Shown: positions 52,728-61,262 of the stretch, piece by piece
Position numbering within the stretch: position 1 is the first letter of the stretch
Layout: every line of letters starts with the position of its first letter
Origin: Pseudomonas_T sp032052615
GTDB lineage: Bacteria > Pseudomonadota > Gammaproteobacteria > Pseudomonadales > Pseudomonadaceae
Direction of reading: 5' to 3'
DNA length: 64,000 bases
Assembly (NCBI GenBank): GCA_032052615.1
Contig: DAMBWF010000008.1
Location: forward strand, 117,760-181,759
Notes under the pieces: model-generated
Seen by the model: only the letters and a program-made list of their open reading frames with translations
Database searches by the model: none
Told to the model about the DNA's origin: nothing
Made by a program: the position numbers and the translations under genes

Positions 52728-53200
52728 TTGGCCTCCAAGGCCGCCAGCAGGCTGACCATTTCAAGGGCGGAAAGCGCGGCTTCGGCGCCTTTGTTGCCGG
52801 CTTTGGTGCCGGAGCGCTCGATGGCCTGCTCGATGGAGTCGACGGTCAGGACGCCGAAGGCCACCGGCACGCCGAATTCCATGGACACCTGGGCGAGGCC
52901 CTTGGTGCATTCGCCGGCGACGTATTCGAAGTGGGGGGTGCCGCCGCGGATGACCGCGCCGAGGGCGATGATCGCCGCGTACTCGCCGCGCTGGGCGACC
53001 TTCTGGGTCACCAGGGGGATCTCGAAGGCGCCGGGGGCGCGGATCACGGTGATGTCGCTCTCGCTCACGCCATGGCGCACGAGGGCGTCGACGGCGCCGC
53101 TCACCAGGCTCTCGACGACGAAGCTGTTGAAGCGGCCGACCACCAGGGCGAAGCGGCCTTTGGGGGCGATGAAGTTACCTTCGATGGTCTTCAGGGTCAT
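52724..53200 (-). CDS. ribH: 6,7-dimethyl-8-ribityllumazine synthase
   Basis: A 158-residue lumazine synthase, the penultimate step of riboflavin synthesis, normally a 60-subunit shell. Visible are VVGRFNSFVVESLV, RAPGAFEIPLV, ALGAVIRGGTPHFEYVAGE and GVLTVDSIEQAIERSGTKAGNKG. It lies about 100 bp downstream of ribB and overlaps nusB by four bases. Confidence 0.96.
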   Translation of the reverse strand: MTLKTIEGNFIAPKGRFALVVGRFNSFVVESLVSGAVDALVRHGVSESDITVIRAPGAFEIPLVTQKVAQRGEYAAIIALGAVIRGGTPHFEYVAGECTKGLAQVSMEFGVPVAFGVLTVDSIEQAIERSGTKAGNKGAEAALSALEMVSLLAALEAK

Positions 53201-53299
53201 GGACGATCTCGTTCGGATTAAAGAGCCAGTACGACGGGCGCCGCACTGAACATAATGGACGCCGCCGGGCCGGCGCGAGGCCGGTCCGACGGGCAGGGT

Positions 53300-54385
53300 T
53301 CATTCGGCGGGCAGGTATTCTACAACCTCCAGGTCGAAGCCGGATATCGCGTTGAACTTCATCGGCGAGCTCATCAGGCGCATCTGGCGCACCCCGAGGT
53401 CGCGCAGGATCTGCGAGCCGGCGCCCACGGTGCTGTAGGTGCTCGGGGTCTTCGTCGCCGCCTCGGCGTCGCGCAGATGGGCCAGCACCTCCTCCCCGTC
53501 CAGGGAGTGGCCCAGCAGCAGCACCACGCCGCTGCCGGCCTTGGCCACTTCCTGCATCGCCGCCCGCAGGCTCCAGCGGCCCGGCTGGCGCACCATGAGC
53601 AGGTCGCGCAGCGGGTCCATGTTGTGCACCCGCACCAAGGTCGGCTCTTCCGGGCAGATGTGGCCAAGGGTCAGGGCCATGTGCACGTCACCCTCCACCG
53701 AGTCCCGGTAGGTCACCAGGTTGAACGGGCCCACTTCGGTGTCCAGGGGCTGCTCGGCGACCCGCTGCACGGTGCGCTCGTGGATCAGCCGGTAGTGGAT
53801 CAGGTCGGCGATGGTACCGATCTTGATGCCGTGCTCGGCGGCGAAGGCTTCCAGCTCCGGGCGCCGGGCCATGCTGCCGTCGTCGTTCATCACCTCGCAG
53901 ATCACCCCGCTCGGCTCGAAGCCGGCCATCCGCGCCAGGTCGCAGGCGGCCTCGGTATGGCCGGCGCGGGCCAGCACGCCGCCGGGCTGGGCCATGAGCG
54001 GGAAGATGTGGCCCGGGCTGACGATGTCCTCGGCGCGGGCGTTCTTCGCCGCGGCGGCCTGCACGGTGCGGGCGCGGTCGGCGGCGGAGATGCCGGTGGT
54101 CACGCCTTGCGCCGCCTCGATGGAGACGGTGAACTTGGTGCCGAAGCCAGAGCCGTTGCGCGGCGCCATCAGCGGCAGCTTGAGGGTCTCGCAGCGCTCC
54201 CGGGTCATGGGCATGCACACCAGCCCACGGGCATGCTTGACCATGAAGTTGATGTGCTCGGCCCGCACGCATTCGGAGGCCATGATGAGGTCGCCTTCGT
54301 TCTCCCGGTCCTCGTCGTCCATGAGGATGACCATCTTGCCCTGGCGGATATCTTCGATCAGTTCTTCGACGCTGTTGAGTGCCAT
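53300..54385 (-). CDS. ribB: 3,4-dihydroxy-2-butanone-4-phosphate synthase with a degenerate GTP cyclohydrolase II domain
   Basis: A 361-residue protein. Residues 1-200 form an intact RibB domain (DDEDRENEGDLIMASE, GHTEAACDLARMAG) that makes the four-carbon unit for lumazine. Residues about 205-361 align with RibA, but the zinc-binding cysteine cluster is missing: the region reads HNMDPLRDLLMVRQ where RibA has the cysteine motif. The second domain should therefore have no cyclohydrolase activity; the separate ribA supplies it. It lies 13 bp downstream of ribE. Confidence 0.94.
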   Translation of the reverse strand: MALNSVEELIEDIRQGKMVILMDDEDRENEGDLIMASECVRAEHINFMVKHARGLVCMPMTRERCETLKLPLMAPRNGSGFGTKFTVSIEAAQGVTTGISAADRARTVQAAAAKNARAEDIVSPGHIFPLMAQPGGVLARAGHTEAACDLARMAGFEPSGVICEVMNDDGSMARRPELEAFAAEHGIKIGTIADLIHYRLIHERTVQRVAEQPLDTEVGPFNLVTYRDSVEGDVHMALTLGHICPEEPTLVRVHNMDPLRDLLMVRQPGRWSLRAAMQEVAKAGSGVVLLLGHSLDGEEVLAHLRDAEAATKTPSTYSTVGAGSQILRDLGVRQMRLMSSPMKFNAISGFDLEVVEYLPAE

Positions 54386-54398
54386 GGGGCGCTCCTTC

Positions 54399-55061
54399 TC
54401 AATGCTTCAGGTAGCCGTGTTCGGCCAGGAAACCTTCGGTAATGCCCGAGCCGCTGGGCTCGGCGGCCTTGTCGCCGAGCAGCAGGCGCTCCAGGTAGCG
54501 GGCCAGCAGGTCCACTTCCAGGTTCACCGCGCGGCCGGGGCGGTAGTCGGCCATGATGGTCTGCGCCAGGGTATGAGGCACGATGGTCAGGTCGAACTCG
54601 GCGCCGTTCACCGCGTTCACCGTGAGGCTGATGCCGTCCACGGTGATGGAGCCCTTGAGGGCGATATAGCGCGCCAGTTCCCGGGGCGCCCGCAGGCGGA
54701 ACTGCACGGCGCGGGCGTTATCTTCCCGGGCCAACACCTGGCCGATCCCGTCCACATGGCCGCTGACCAGATGGCCGCCGAGGCGGCTGCTGGGAGTGAG
54801 GGCCTTTTCCAGGTTGACCCGGCTGCCCACGGACAGCTCGGGGAAGGCGCTGCGGGCGAGGGTCTCGCGGCTGACGTCGGCCCAGAAGCCGTCGCCGGGC
54901 AACTCGACGACGGTGAGGCAGACGCCGTTCACGGCGATGCTGTCGCCGAGCTTGACGTCGCCCAGGTCCAGGGCGCCGGTGGCGACCCGCACGCGCAGGT
55001 CGCCACCCTTGGGCGTCAGGGCCCGGAGGGTACCGATGGCTTCGATTATGCCGGTGAACAT
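54399..55061 (-). CDS. ribE: Riboflavin synthase, alpha subunit type
   Basis: Dismutates two lumazines to riboflavin. The protein is 220 residues with two homologous lumazine-binding barrels: MFTGIIEAIGTL / NGVCLTVVELPG / VNLEKAL in the first, GHVDGIGQVL / VDGISLTVNAV / VNLEVDLLARY in the second. The start MFTGIIE is invariant in the family. It is the first gene downstream of the FMN riboswitch; the frame is open upstream but the family start is clear. Confidence 0.96.
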   Translation of the reverse strand: MFTGIIEAIGTLRALTPKGGDLRVRVATGALDLGDVKLGDSIAVNGVCLTVVELPGDGFWADVSRETLARSAFPELSVGSRVNLEKALTPSSRLGGHLVSGHVDGIGQVLAREDNARAVQFRLRAPRELARYIALKGSITVDGISLTVNAVNGAEFDLTIVPHTLAQTIMADYRPGRAVNLEVDLLARYLERLLLGDKAAEPSGSGITEGFLAEHGYLKH

Positions 55062-55147
55062 ACGACCTCCCCGGAAGCGCGCGACGGCGCGCGGCTCGCG
55101 TCGAGGGTCCGCGGGCGCAAGGCGCGCGTGGCGAGGTGGTGAGACAT
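55046..55147 (-). CDS. Candidate leader peptide overlapping the ribE start
   Basis: A 33-codon ORF beginning MSHHLATRALRP with a good ribosome-binding site (CAGGAG, 7 bp before the ATG). It lies between the FMN riboswitch and ribE and ends 16 bp inside ribE in another frame. It may couple translation of ribE to the leader or act as a target of the riboswitch. It could equally be chance in GC-rich DNA. Confidence 0.3.
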   Translation of the reverse strand: MSHHLATRALRPRTLDASRAPSRASGEVVCSPA

Positions 55148-55239
55148 GAGCGATCTCCTGTTTCATGACAAAACAGGGCATTCGATCGAAGGGGAATGCA
55201 CGGACGCGCGCCGAAGCGCGGCCATGGGGCGGCATCCCG

Positions 55240-55384
55240 TTCTCTCTTCATCCGGACTGTGACCGTCGGCTCCGGAATCGCACCGGATCTGCTGGACCCC
55301 GGATGGCATGAGCCATACCGGGCGCTCGCGGGCTAGGCATTAGCCATTACCGCCGGTGGGGACTTTCACCCCGCCCTGAGAACG
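55240..55384 (-). ncRNA. FMN riboswitch (RFN element)
   Basis: On the minus strand the conserved parts run in order: TTCTCAGGGCGGGGTGAAAG, TCCCCACCGGCGGTAAT, the variable arm, AGCAGATCCGGTG, and GTCACAGTCCGGATGAA with the terminal GAGA. These are the hallmark helices of the RFN element. It sits about 180 bp before ribE and downstream of ribD, so it controls ribE-ribB-ribH and possibly further genes in response to FMN. Confidence 0.95.
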
Positions 55385-55478
55385 TGTCCGGCCATTCGCG
55401 GCCGGACGCTGTTTGTAACACAGAACCACGCGCCGTCGAAAGCGCGATCCGACCCGCCGCCGGCGCGAAGACGGCGGC

Positions 55479-56591
55479 TCAGGGGTTCGGCAGGGCGACG
55501 ATCCGCCAGTCGTCGCCCACCGCGCGGATGTCGACGACCTTCAGCCCGCGCGCCTCGCTCATTCGCGCCAGGGGTAGTTCCAGCAACGGCCGGGCGCTCG
55601 AACCGAGCAGCTTGGGCGCCATGAAAATCTGGTATTCGTCCACCAGCCCGAGGCGGGCGAAGGCGCCGGCGAGCCGGGGGCCGGCCTCCACCAGCACCTC
55701 GTTGACACCCCGGCCGGCGAGCGCGGCCAGCAGCTTGCGCAGGTCGACATGGCCGCTGGCGGCGGGGATGGCCAGCAGTTCGTGACCCTCCTCGTGGTAG
55801 CGGTCGCGGGCCGCGGCGGCCGCGCAGGTGGCCACCAGGGCCGGACCGGCGCGGAAGAAGGCGGCGTCCAGGGGCACGCGCAGGCGCCCATCCACCAATA
55901 GCCGCTCGGGCGGTCGGGTCATGGCCAGGGCGGTCAGCTCGGCGTTCAGGCCGAGCTCGTCGGGGCGCACGGTGAGCCGCGCATTGTCCGCCAACAGGGT
56001 GTCGGCGCCGGTCAGCACCACGCTGGCCCGGGCCCGCAGGCGCTGCACCTCGGCCCGCGCCTGCGGGCCGGTGATCCATTGACTCTCGCCACTGGCCATG
56101 GCGGTCCGGCCGTCCAGGCTCATGGCCAGTTTCACCCGCACGAAGGGCAGGCCCCGTTCCATGCGCTTGATGAACCCGGCATTGAGCGTCCGCGCCTCGT
56201 TCTCCAGCACGCCGCTGTGCACGGCGATGCCGGCCTCCGCCAGGCGCAGCAGGCCGCGCCCGGCCACCTGGGGGTTGGGGTCCTGCATGGCCGCCACCAC
56301 CCGCGCCACGCCGGCCGCCACCAGCGCGTCGGCGCAGGGTGGCGTGCGGCCGTGGTGACTGCAGGGTTCCAGGGTCACGTAGGCGGTGGCGCCCCTGGCC
56401 CGCGCGCCGGCCCGGCGCAGGGCGTGGACTTCGGCGTGGGGTTCGCCGGCGCGGGCGTGCCAGCCTTCGCCGACGATCTGCCCGTCGGCGACGATCACGC
56501 AGCCGACCCGGGGGTTGGGGTGGGTGGAGTACACGCCCTTGCGCGCCAGCTCCAGGGCTCGCGCCATGAACGCCGGGTCGTTCGCGCTCAT
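55479..56591 (-). CDS. ribD: Bifunctional pyrimidine deaminase/reductase RibD
   Basis: A 370-residue riboflavin enzyme. The N-terminal deaminase domain (about 1-145) has the zinc motifs HAEVHALRRAG and PCSHHGRTPPC. The C-terminal NADPH-dependent reductase domain (about 150-370) has RVKLAMSLDGRTAMASGESQWITG and VEAGPRLAGAF. The start overlaps the nrdR stop by four bases. The 94 bp after its stop contain a GTCCGGCC hairpin (55386-55407) and then the FMN riboswitch. Confidence 0.96.
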   Translation of the reverse strand: MSANDPAFMARALELARKGVYSTHPNPRVGCVIVADGQIVGEGWHARAGEPHAEVHALRRAGARARGATAYVTLEPCSHHGRTPPCADALVAAGVARVVAAMQDPNPQVAGRGLLRLAEAGIAVHSGVLENEARTLNAGFIKRMERGLPFVRVKLAMSLDGRTAMASGESQWITGPQARAEVQRLRARASVVLTGADTLLADNARLTVRPDELGLNAELTALAMTRPPERLLVDGRLRVPLDAAFFRAGPALVATCAAAAARDRYHEEGHELLAIPAASGHVDLRKLLAALAGRGVNEVLVEAGPRLAGAFARLGLVDEYQIFMAPKLLGSSARPLLELPLARMSEARGLKVVDIRAVGDDWRIVALPNP

Positions 56592-57052
56592 TCCTTGGCG
56601 GGCTCCCGGGCCAGGCGCTCGATCTCCTCGCGGAACTCGTTGAGGTCCTGGAAGCGCCGGTACACCGAGGCGAAGCGGATGTAGGCGACTTCGTCGAGCT
56701 TCTGCAACTCGACCATCACCAGCTCGCCCAGCACCCGCGACTTGATCTCGCGCTCACCGGTGGCGCGCAGGCGGTGCTTGATGTGGGCGATGGCTTCCTC
56801 CAGGCGCTCGACGCTCACCGGGCGCTTCTCCAGCGCCCGCTGCATGCCGGCGCGCAGCTTGTCCTCGTCGAAGGGCTGACGGCTGCCGTCCTGCTTGATC
56901 AGCCGGGGCATGACCAGTTCGGCGGTTTCGAAGGTGGTGAAGCGCTCCTCGCAGGCGAGGCATTCGCGCCGCCGGCGAACCTGCTCGCCCTCGGCGACCA
57001 GACGCGAATCGATGACCTTGGTGTCGTGGGCGCCGCAAAAAGGACAATGCAT
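56588..57052 (-). CDS. nrdR: Transcriptional repressor NrdR
   Basis: A 154-residue repressor of ribonucleotide reductase genes that senses ATP and dATP. The N-terminal zinc ribbon has Cys3, Cys6, Cys31 and Cys34 (CPFC, CLAC); the rest is an ATP-cone domain (MPRLIKQDGSRQPFDEDKLRAG). It is the first gene of the nrdR-ribD pair. The ATG at 57052 is needed to place the zinc ribbon at the N-terminus. Confidence 0.96.
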   Translation of the reverse strand: MHCPFCGAHDTKVIDSRLVAEGEQVRRRRECLACEERFTTFETAELVMPRLIKQDGSRQPFDEDKLRAGMQRALEKRPVSVERLEEAIAHIKHRLRATGEREIKSRVLGELVMVELQKLDEVAYIRFASVYRRFQDLNEFREEIERLAREPAKE

Positions 57053-57226
57053 GGCAGGACGGGGCTTCGGAGAGGGAGGGCCATGGTAGCGCATCCGGTC
57101 GACGAGACAAGCCGAGCCCCCTTGCCCCGCCGTTCGGCGACTGGCGCGGCGCGCCTCGGTTTCCCCTTTGCGTTATCCCCGCGCTCGCAGGAAAATCCCG
57201 CATCCTCCGCCATCGGTAAGCCCCCC

Positions 57227-57679
57227 ATGCTGCGCCTGCTGCTCCCCTCCGTCGCGGTGCTCGTCCTGCTGGTCGCCTGCGTCAGCGAACCGCCCGCGCC
57301 CGCTCCTTCGCCGAAGCCGAAACCCATCCCCCGTCCGCTTCAAGCCCCGGCGGAAGAGCCCCTGCCGGCGAACCTGCGGGAGCTGGTGGGCAGCCTGCGG
57401 AACGTCCCGGCGGACGGCGAGGTGGAACTGGCGCTCCTGGTCATCGACGAGCGCGACCGCCCGCAGCGCCTGCTGGGCAGCCTCACGCTGCGGGGCACCG
57501 GGGCCGACCTGCCGTTTCGCCTGCGCTTCAATCCCGAGGTATTCCCGCCGGCGGCCCGGGTGGAACTGCGCGGCCGGGTCAGCCAGGCCGGCCAGTTGAC
57601 CCGGCACCTGCCGGCCCAGCGCATCGCCGCCCCCCAGACCCAGACCCTCGGCCCCCTGCAGATGGTGGCGGCGCCGTGA
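57227..57679 (+). CDS. YbaY-like lipoprotein
   Basis: A 150-residue lipoprotein. The signal peptide ends in LLVAC (Cys at about residue 18). After a proline-rich linker the mature part resembles the YbaY/type III secretion pilotin-like fold: DGEVELALLVIDERDRPQRLLGS, FRLRFNPEVFPPAARVELRGRVSQAGQL. The function of the family is not settled. The stop overlaps the GTG of the next gene. Confidence 0.8.
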   Translation: MLRLLLPSVAVLVLLVACVSEPPAPAPSPKPKPIPRPLQAPAEEPLPANLRELVGSLRNVPADGEVELALLVIDERDRPQRLLGSLTLRGTGADLPFRLRFNPEVFPPAARVELRGRVSQAGQLTRHLPAQRIAAPQTQTLGPLQMVAAP

Positions 57680-58347
57680 CGCCGCCGGCGGACCTGCAGG
57701 CCGCCCTGGGCGAGTTGCTGGGCGAGGCGCGCCTGCTGGCGCAGCCGTTGCCCGGCACCGACCTGTCGCTCTGGCTGATCGACGCCGCCAACATGGATCG
57801 CGCGTTCGACCCGGAGGAAACCCGCCGCCTGCTCGAAGCGCCGCCCTACTGGTGTTTCTGCTGGGCCAGCGGCCTGGCCCTGGCCCGTTGGCTGGCGGAA
57901 CGTCCCGAGTGGGTGCGTGGCCGTCGCGTGCTGGATTTCGGCAGCGGCTCGGGCATCGCCGGCATCGCCGCCGCCCGGGCGGGGGCCGCCGAGGTGGTGG
58001 CCTGCGATCTGGACCCACTGGCGCTCCGAGCGAGCCGGGCGAACGCCGCGCTGAACGGCGTTACCCTGGGCTATTCCGAGGATTTCTTCGGCGAGGCGGA
58101 TCGCTTCGACCTGATCCTGGTGGCCGACGTGCTCTACGACCGCGCCAATCTGCCGCTGCTGGACGCGTTCCTCGAGCGGGGCCGGGAGGCCCTGGTGGCC
58201 GACTCCCGGGTTCGCGACTTCGACCATCCGCTCTATCGCCGCCTCGCCTGCCTCGACGCCTGCACTTGGCCGGATCTGGCGGAGCCGGCGGAATTTCGGC
58301 GCGTCAGCCTGTACCTCGCCGAGCGCCAGCCCGACGCCCGCGCCTAG
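57676..58347 (+). CDS. Class I SAM-dependent methyltransferase (ETFB-KMT/nicotinamide N-methylase-like)
   Basis: A 223-residue methyltransferase. Motif I is LDFGSGSGIAGIAAARAG, motif II CDLDPLAL, and VADVLYDRAN is a motif shared with the lysine methyltransferases of electron-transfer flavoprotein and ribosomal proteins. The substrate is most likely a protein lysine, by family only. The start is GTG overlapping the lipoprotein stop (GTGA), so the two are co-translated. Confidence 0.85.
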   Translation: MTPPADLQAALGELLGEARLLAQPLPGTDLSLWLIDAANMDRAFDPEETRRLLEAPPYWCFCWASGLALARWLAERPEWVRGRRVLDFGSGSGIAGIAAARAGAAEVVACDLDPLALRASRANAALNGVTLGYSEDFFGEADRFDLILVADVLYDRANLPLLDAFLERGREALVADSRVRDFDHPLYRRLACLDACTWPDLAEPAEFRRVSLYLAERQPDARA

Positions 58348-58452
58348 GCGCGAGCCGCCGGGCCTCACTCCCGCCTCGCCCGTGGGCGGCAATGTAGCCG
58401 CGAAGCAGGCGAACGGCCGCCACGCTTGAAGACAGCCGTTCGCGCCCACATC

Positions 58453-58458
58453 TATAGT
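58453..58458 (+). promoter_or_regulatory. Putative -10 element of the CnoX gene
   Basis: TATAGT 29 bp upstream of the ATG at 58488. No clear -35 box. Confidence 0.4.
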
Positions 58459-58487
58459 GGCGACTTTTCGCTTGCGAGACGCGGATC

Positions 58488-59360
58488 ATGAGCCCTACCC
58501 CCTACATCTTCGACGTATCCGGCGCCGCCGGCTTCGATCAACTGGTGATCGAGAACTCTTTCCACAAGCCGGTGCTGGTGGATTTCTGGGCCGAATGGTG
58601 CGCGCCCTGCAAGGCCCTGATGCCACTGCTGGCGCAGATCGCCGAGAGCTACCAGGGCGAGTTGCTGCTGGCCAAGGTGAACTGCGACATCGAGCAGGAC
58701 ATCGTGATGCGCTTCGGCGTGCGCAGCTTGCCCACCGTGGTGTTGTTCAAGGACGGCCAGCCGGTGGACGGCTTCGCCGGCGCGCAACCGGAGTCGGCCA
58801 TTCGCGCCATGCTCCAGCCCCACGTGCAACTGCCGCCGGAACCGGAAGCGGACCTGCTGGAAAGCGCCCAGGCGCTGTTCGCCGAAGGCCGCATCGGCGA
58901 GGCCGAGGCCCTGGCGAAGCAGGTGCTGGTGGACGATAACCAGGATGCCGCCGCGCTGATCCTCTACGCTCGCTGCCTGGCCGAACGCGGCGAACTGGGC
59001 GAAGCGGAAACCGTCCTCGACGCGGTACAGGGCGACGAGCACAAGCAGGCCCTGGCCGGGGCCCGCGCCCAACTCACCTTCCTGCGCCAGGCCGGCGACC
59101 TGTCGGACGTCGCCGACCTCAAGAGCCGCCTGGCGCAGAATCCCGAGGACGACGAAGCCATCTACCAGTTGGCCATCCAGCAACTGGCGCGCCAGCAGTA
59201 CGAACCGGCGCTGGATGCCCTGCTCAAGCTCTTCGTGCGCAACCGCGCCTATGCCGACGGCCTGCCCCACAAGACCCTCTTGCAGGTGTTCGATCTCTTG
59301 GGCAGCGGTCATCCCCTGGTGGGTACCTATCGGCGCCAGTTGTACCAGGCGCTTTACTGA
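58488..59360 (+). CDS. cnoX: Thioredoxin-like chaperone CnoX/YbbN
   Basis: A 290-residue protein. Residues 1-110 form a thioredoxin domain with WCAPC (Cys38 and Cys41), unlike E. coli CnoX, whose motif is not redox-active. The rest is a TPR-like helical domain (LLESAQALFAEGRIGEAEALAKQVL). CnoX acts as a holdase that protects substrates from oxidation and passes them to GroEL or DnaK. Intact cysteines suggest redox activity here. It has its own promoter-like element. Confidence 0.9.
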   Translation: MSPTPYIFDVSGAAGFDQLVIENSFHKPVLVDFWAEWCAPCKALMPLLAQIAESYQGELLLAKVNCDIEQDIVMRFGVRSLPTVVLFKDGQPVDGFAGAQPESAIRAMLQPHVQLPPEPEADLLESAQALFAEGRIGEAEALAKQVLVDDNQDAAALILYARCLAERGELGEAETVLDAVQGDEHKQALAGARAQLTFLRQAGDLSDVADLKSRLAQNPEDDEAIYQLAIQQLARQQYEPALDALLKLFVRNRAYADGLPHKTLLQVFDLLGSGHPLVGTYRRQLYQALY

Positions 59361-59440
59361 TCGACCCGGACTGCGATACCGCCTCCTGCGTGGCGGGTCG
59401 GTCGCGGGGCTCGCGCGACGGCGTCCGGAGCCGCACCTGA

Positions 59441-59473
59441 CCGGCCGTACCTAACCGGCCGTACCTAACCGGC
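59441..59473. repeat. Tandem repeat of a 14-bp unit
   Basis: CCGGCCGTACCTAA occurs twice in tandem (59441-59454, 59455-59468) with a partial third copy (CCGGC) and a worn copy just upstream (CCGCACCTGA at 59431). It lies between the convergent ends of cnoX and the next gene. No function seen. Confidence 0.8.
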
Positions 59474-59491
59474 TGACCTCGCGAGGGCGGA

Positions 59492-59836
59492 TCAGCCAAT
59501 CCAGCGATAGAGTGGCGCGTCCGCCCCGCTTTCCACCGCCACCTGAGGACAATGGCGCAGGCGCACCAGCAGGCGCTTGCCCGCCGCCGCCCCACCCGCC
59601 AATCCCTCCAGGTCCGCCAACAGTCTCGGGCCGTCCAGCTCGCCCGCCTCGCGCAGCAAGGCCAGTGCCGACAGCCACAGGCCGTCCGCCGGTGCTTCGC
59701 GTACCTCCGCGCGCGGGGAAGGCGCCGGCGTGGCGGGTTGTTCCGGGCGCGCCCCCGCGAGGGCGGTCCACTCGTGGGCGTCAAGCTCAAGGGCCAAGTC
59801 CACAGGCCAATCGCCTATCGTGCCCCGAATGCGCAT
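59492..59836 (-). CDS. Conserved hypothetical protein
   Basis: A 114-residue protein, MRIRGTIGDWPVDLALELD to YRWIG, without signal peptide or membrane segment. A GGAGGAGA ribosome-binding site in front of the ATG at 59836 and a sensible codon pattern support it. A Pro/Ala-rich linker lies near residues 33-45. I do not recognise a family. It is divergent from the zinc operon and shares its 120-bp upstream region, so the Zur site could also affect it. Confidence 0.7.
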   Translation of the reverse strand: MRIRGTIGDWPVDLALELDAHEWTALAGARPEQPATPAPSPRAEVREAPADGLWLSALALLREAGELDGPRLLADLEGLAGGAAAGKRLLVRLRHCPQVAVESGADAPLYRWIG

Positions 59837-59915
59837 GGTATCTCCTCCGTGCCAGCCGGCATGCTCCCATGGAGCCGACGCGGGCGCCAAGCCATCTGTT
59901 CAACACCAAAAAAGT

Positions 59916-59928
59916 GTTATAACGTAAC
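59916..59928. promoter_or_regulatory. Putative Zur box
   Basis: GTTATAACGTAAC is an imperfect palindrome close to the Zur consensus GTTATA-N-TATAAC type seen upstream of zinc-uptake genes in Pseudomonas. It lies 33 bp before the first gene of the zinc operon in an AT-rich stretch, where a repressor would block transcription when zinc is ample. Confidence 0.65.
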
Positions 59929-59960
59929 TTAATTATCAGCTCGACCTTCCCGGAGTCGTC

Positions 59961-60539
<579 letters not shown>

Positions 60540-60555
60540 CTTGGGCCGGAACGCA

Positions 60556-61260
60556 ATGAGTCCCTTGCTCGAACTCAACGACCTCGGCTTCGCCTGGCCC
60601 GGCCAGGCGGAGCTGCTGGATATTCCCCGGTTCAACCTGGCCCGGGGCGAAACGCTATTCCTCCGGGGCCCCAGCGGCAGCGGCAAGACCACCCTGCTCG
60701 GCCTGCTGGGCGGTGTGCAACAACCGGGGCGCGGTCAGGTACGCCTGCTTGGCCAAGACCTCGCCGCCCTCTCCGCCTCCGCCCGGGACCGCTTCCGCGT
60801 CGACCATATCGGCTACCTGTTCCAGCAGTTCAACCTGCTGCCATTCCTCTCGGTACGGGAGAACGTGGCGCTGCCGTGTCACTTCTCACGCCTGCGCCAT
60901 GAACGCGCCCGCCAGCGCCACGGCAGCGTGGCGGCCGCGACCCGAGCCCTGCTGGACCACCTGGGCCTGCGGGACGAACTGCACGGGCGCCGCGCCGGCA
61001 CGCTCTCCATCGGCCAGCAGCAACGGGTCGCCGCCGCCCGGGCGCTGATCGGCCAGCCGGAACTGGTGATCGCCGACGAGCCCACCTCGGCCCTGGACGC
61101 CGACACCCGGGAAGCCTTCCTCGTGCTGCTGTTCGCCGAATGCCGGGCGGCCGGTTCGAGCCTGCTGTTCGTCAGCCACGACCGCGGCCTCGCCGAGTTG
61201 TTCGACCGCGACCTGTCCCTCGACGCGCTCAACCGCGCCGGCCAGCCGGCGGAGGCCTGA
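60556..61260 (+). CDS. ABC transporter ATP-binding protein (LolD/MacB-like), zinc operon
   Basis: A 234-residue ABC ATPase. Walker A is GPSGSGKTT, the signature LSIGQQQR and Walker B LVIADEPTSALD. It groups with the MacB/LolD/FtsE ATPases that power FtsX-like permeases rather than with import ATPases. It lies 16 bp after zrgA and 2 bp before the permease. In P. aeruginosa the homologous operon responds to zinc starvation (recalled, not checked). Confidence 0.92.
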   Translation: MSPLLELNDLGFAWPGQAELLDIPRFNLARGETLFLRGPSGSGKTTLLGLLGGVQQPGRGQVRLLGQDLAALSASARDRFRVDHIGYLFQQFNLLPFLSVRENVALPCHFSRLRHERARQRHGSVAAATRALLDHLGLRDELHGRRAGTLSIGQQQRVAAARALIGQPELVIADEPTSALDADTREAFLVLLFAECRAAGSSLLFVSHDRGLAELFDRDLSLDALNRAGQPAEA

Positions 61261-61262
61261 CC

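Noticed and set aside
54086..54385. Annotating the fused RibB protein as fully bifunctional RibBA
   Set aside because: The cyclohydrolase half lacks the zinc cysteines, so only the RibB function is supported.
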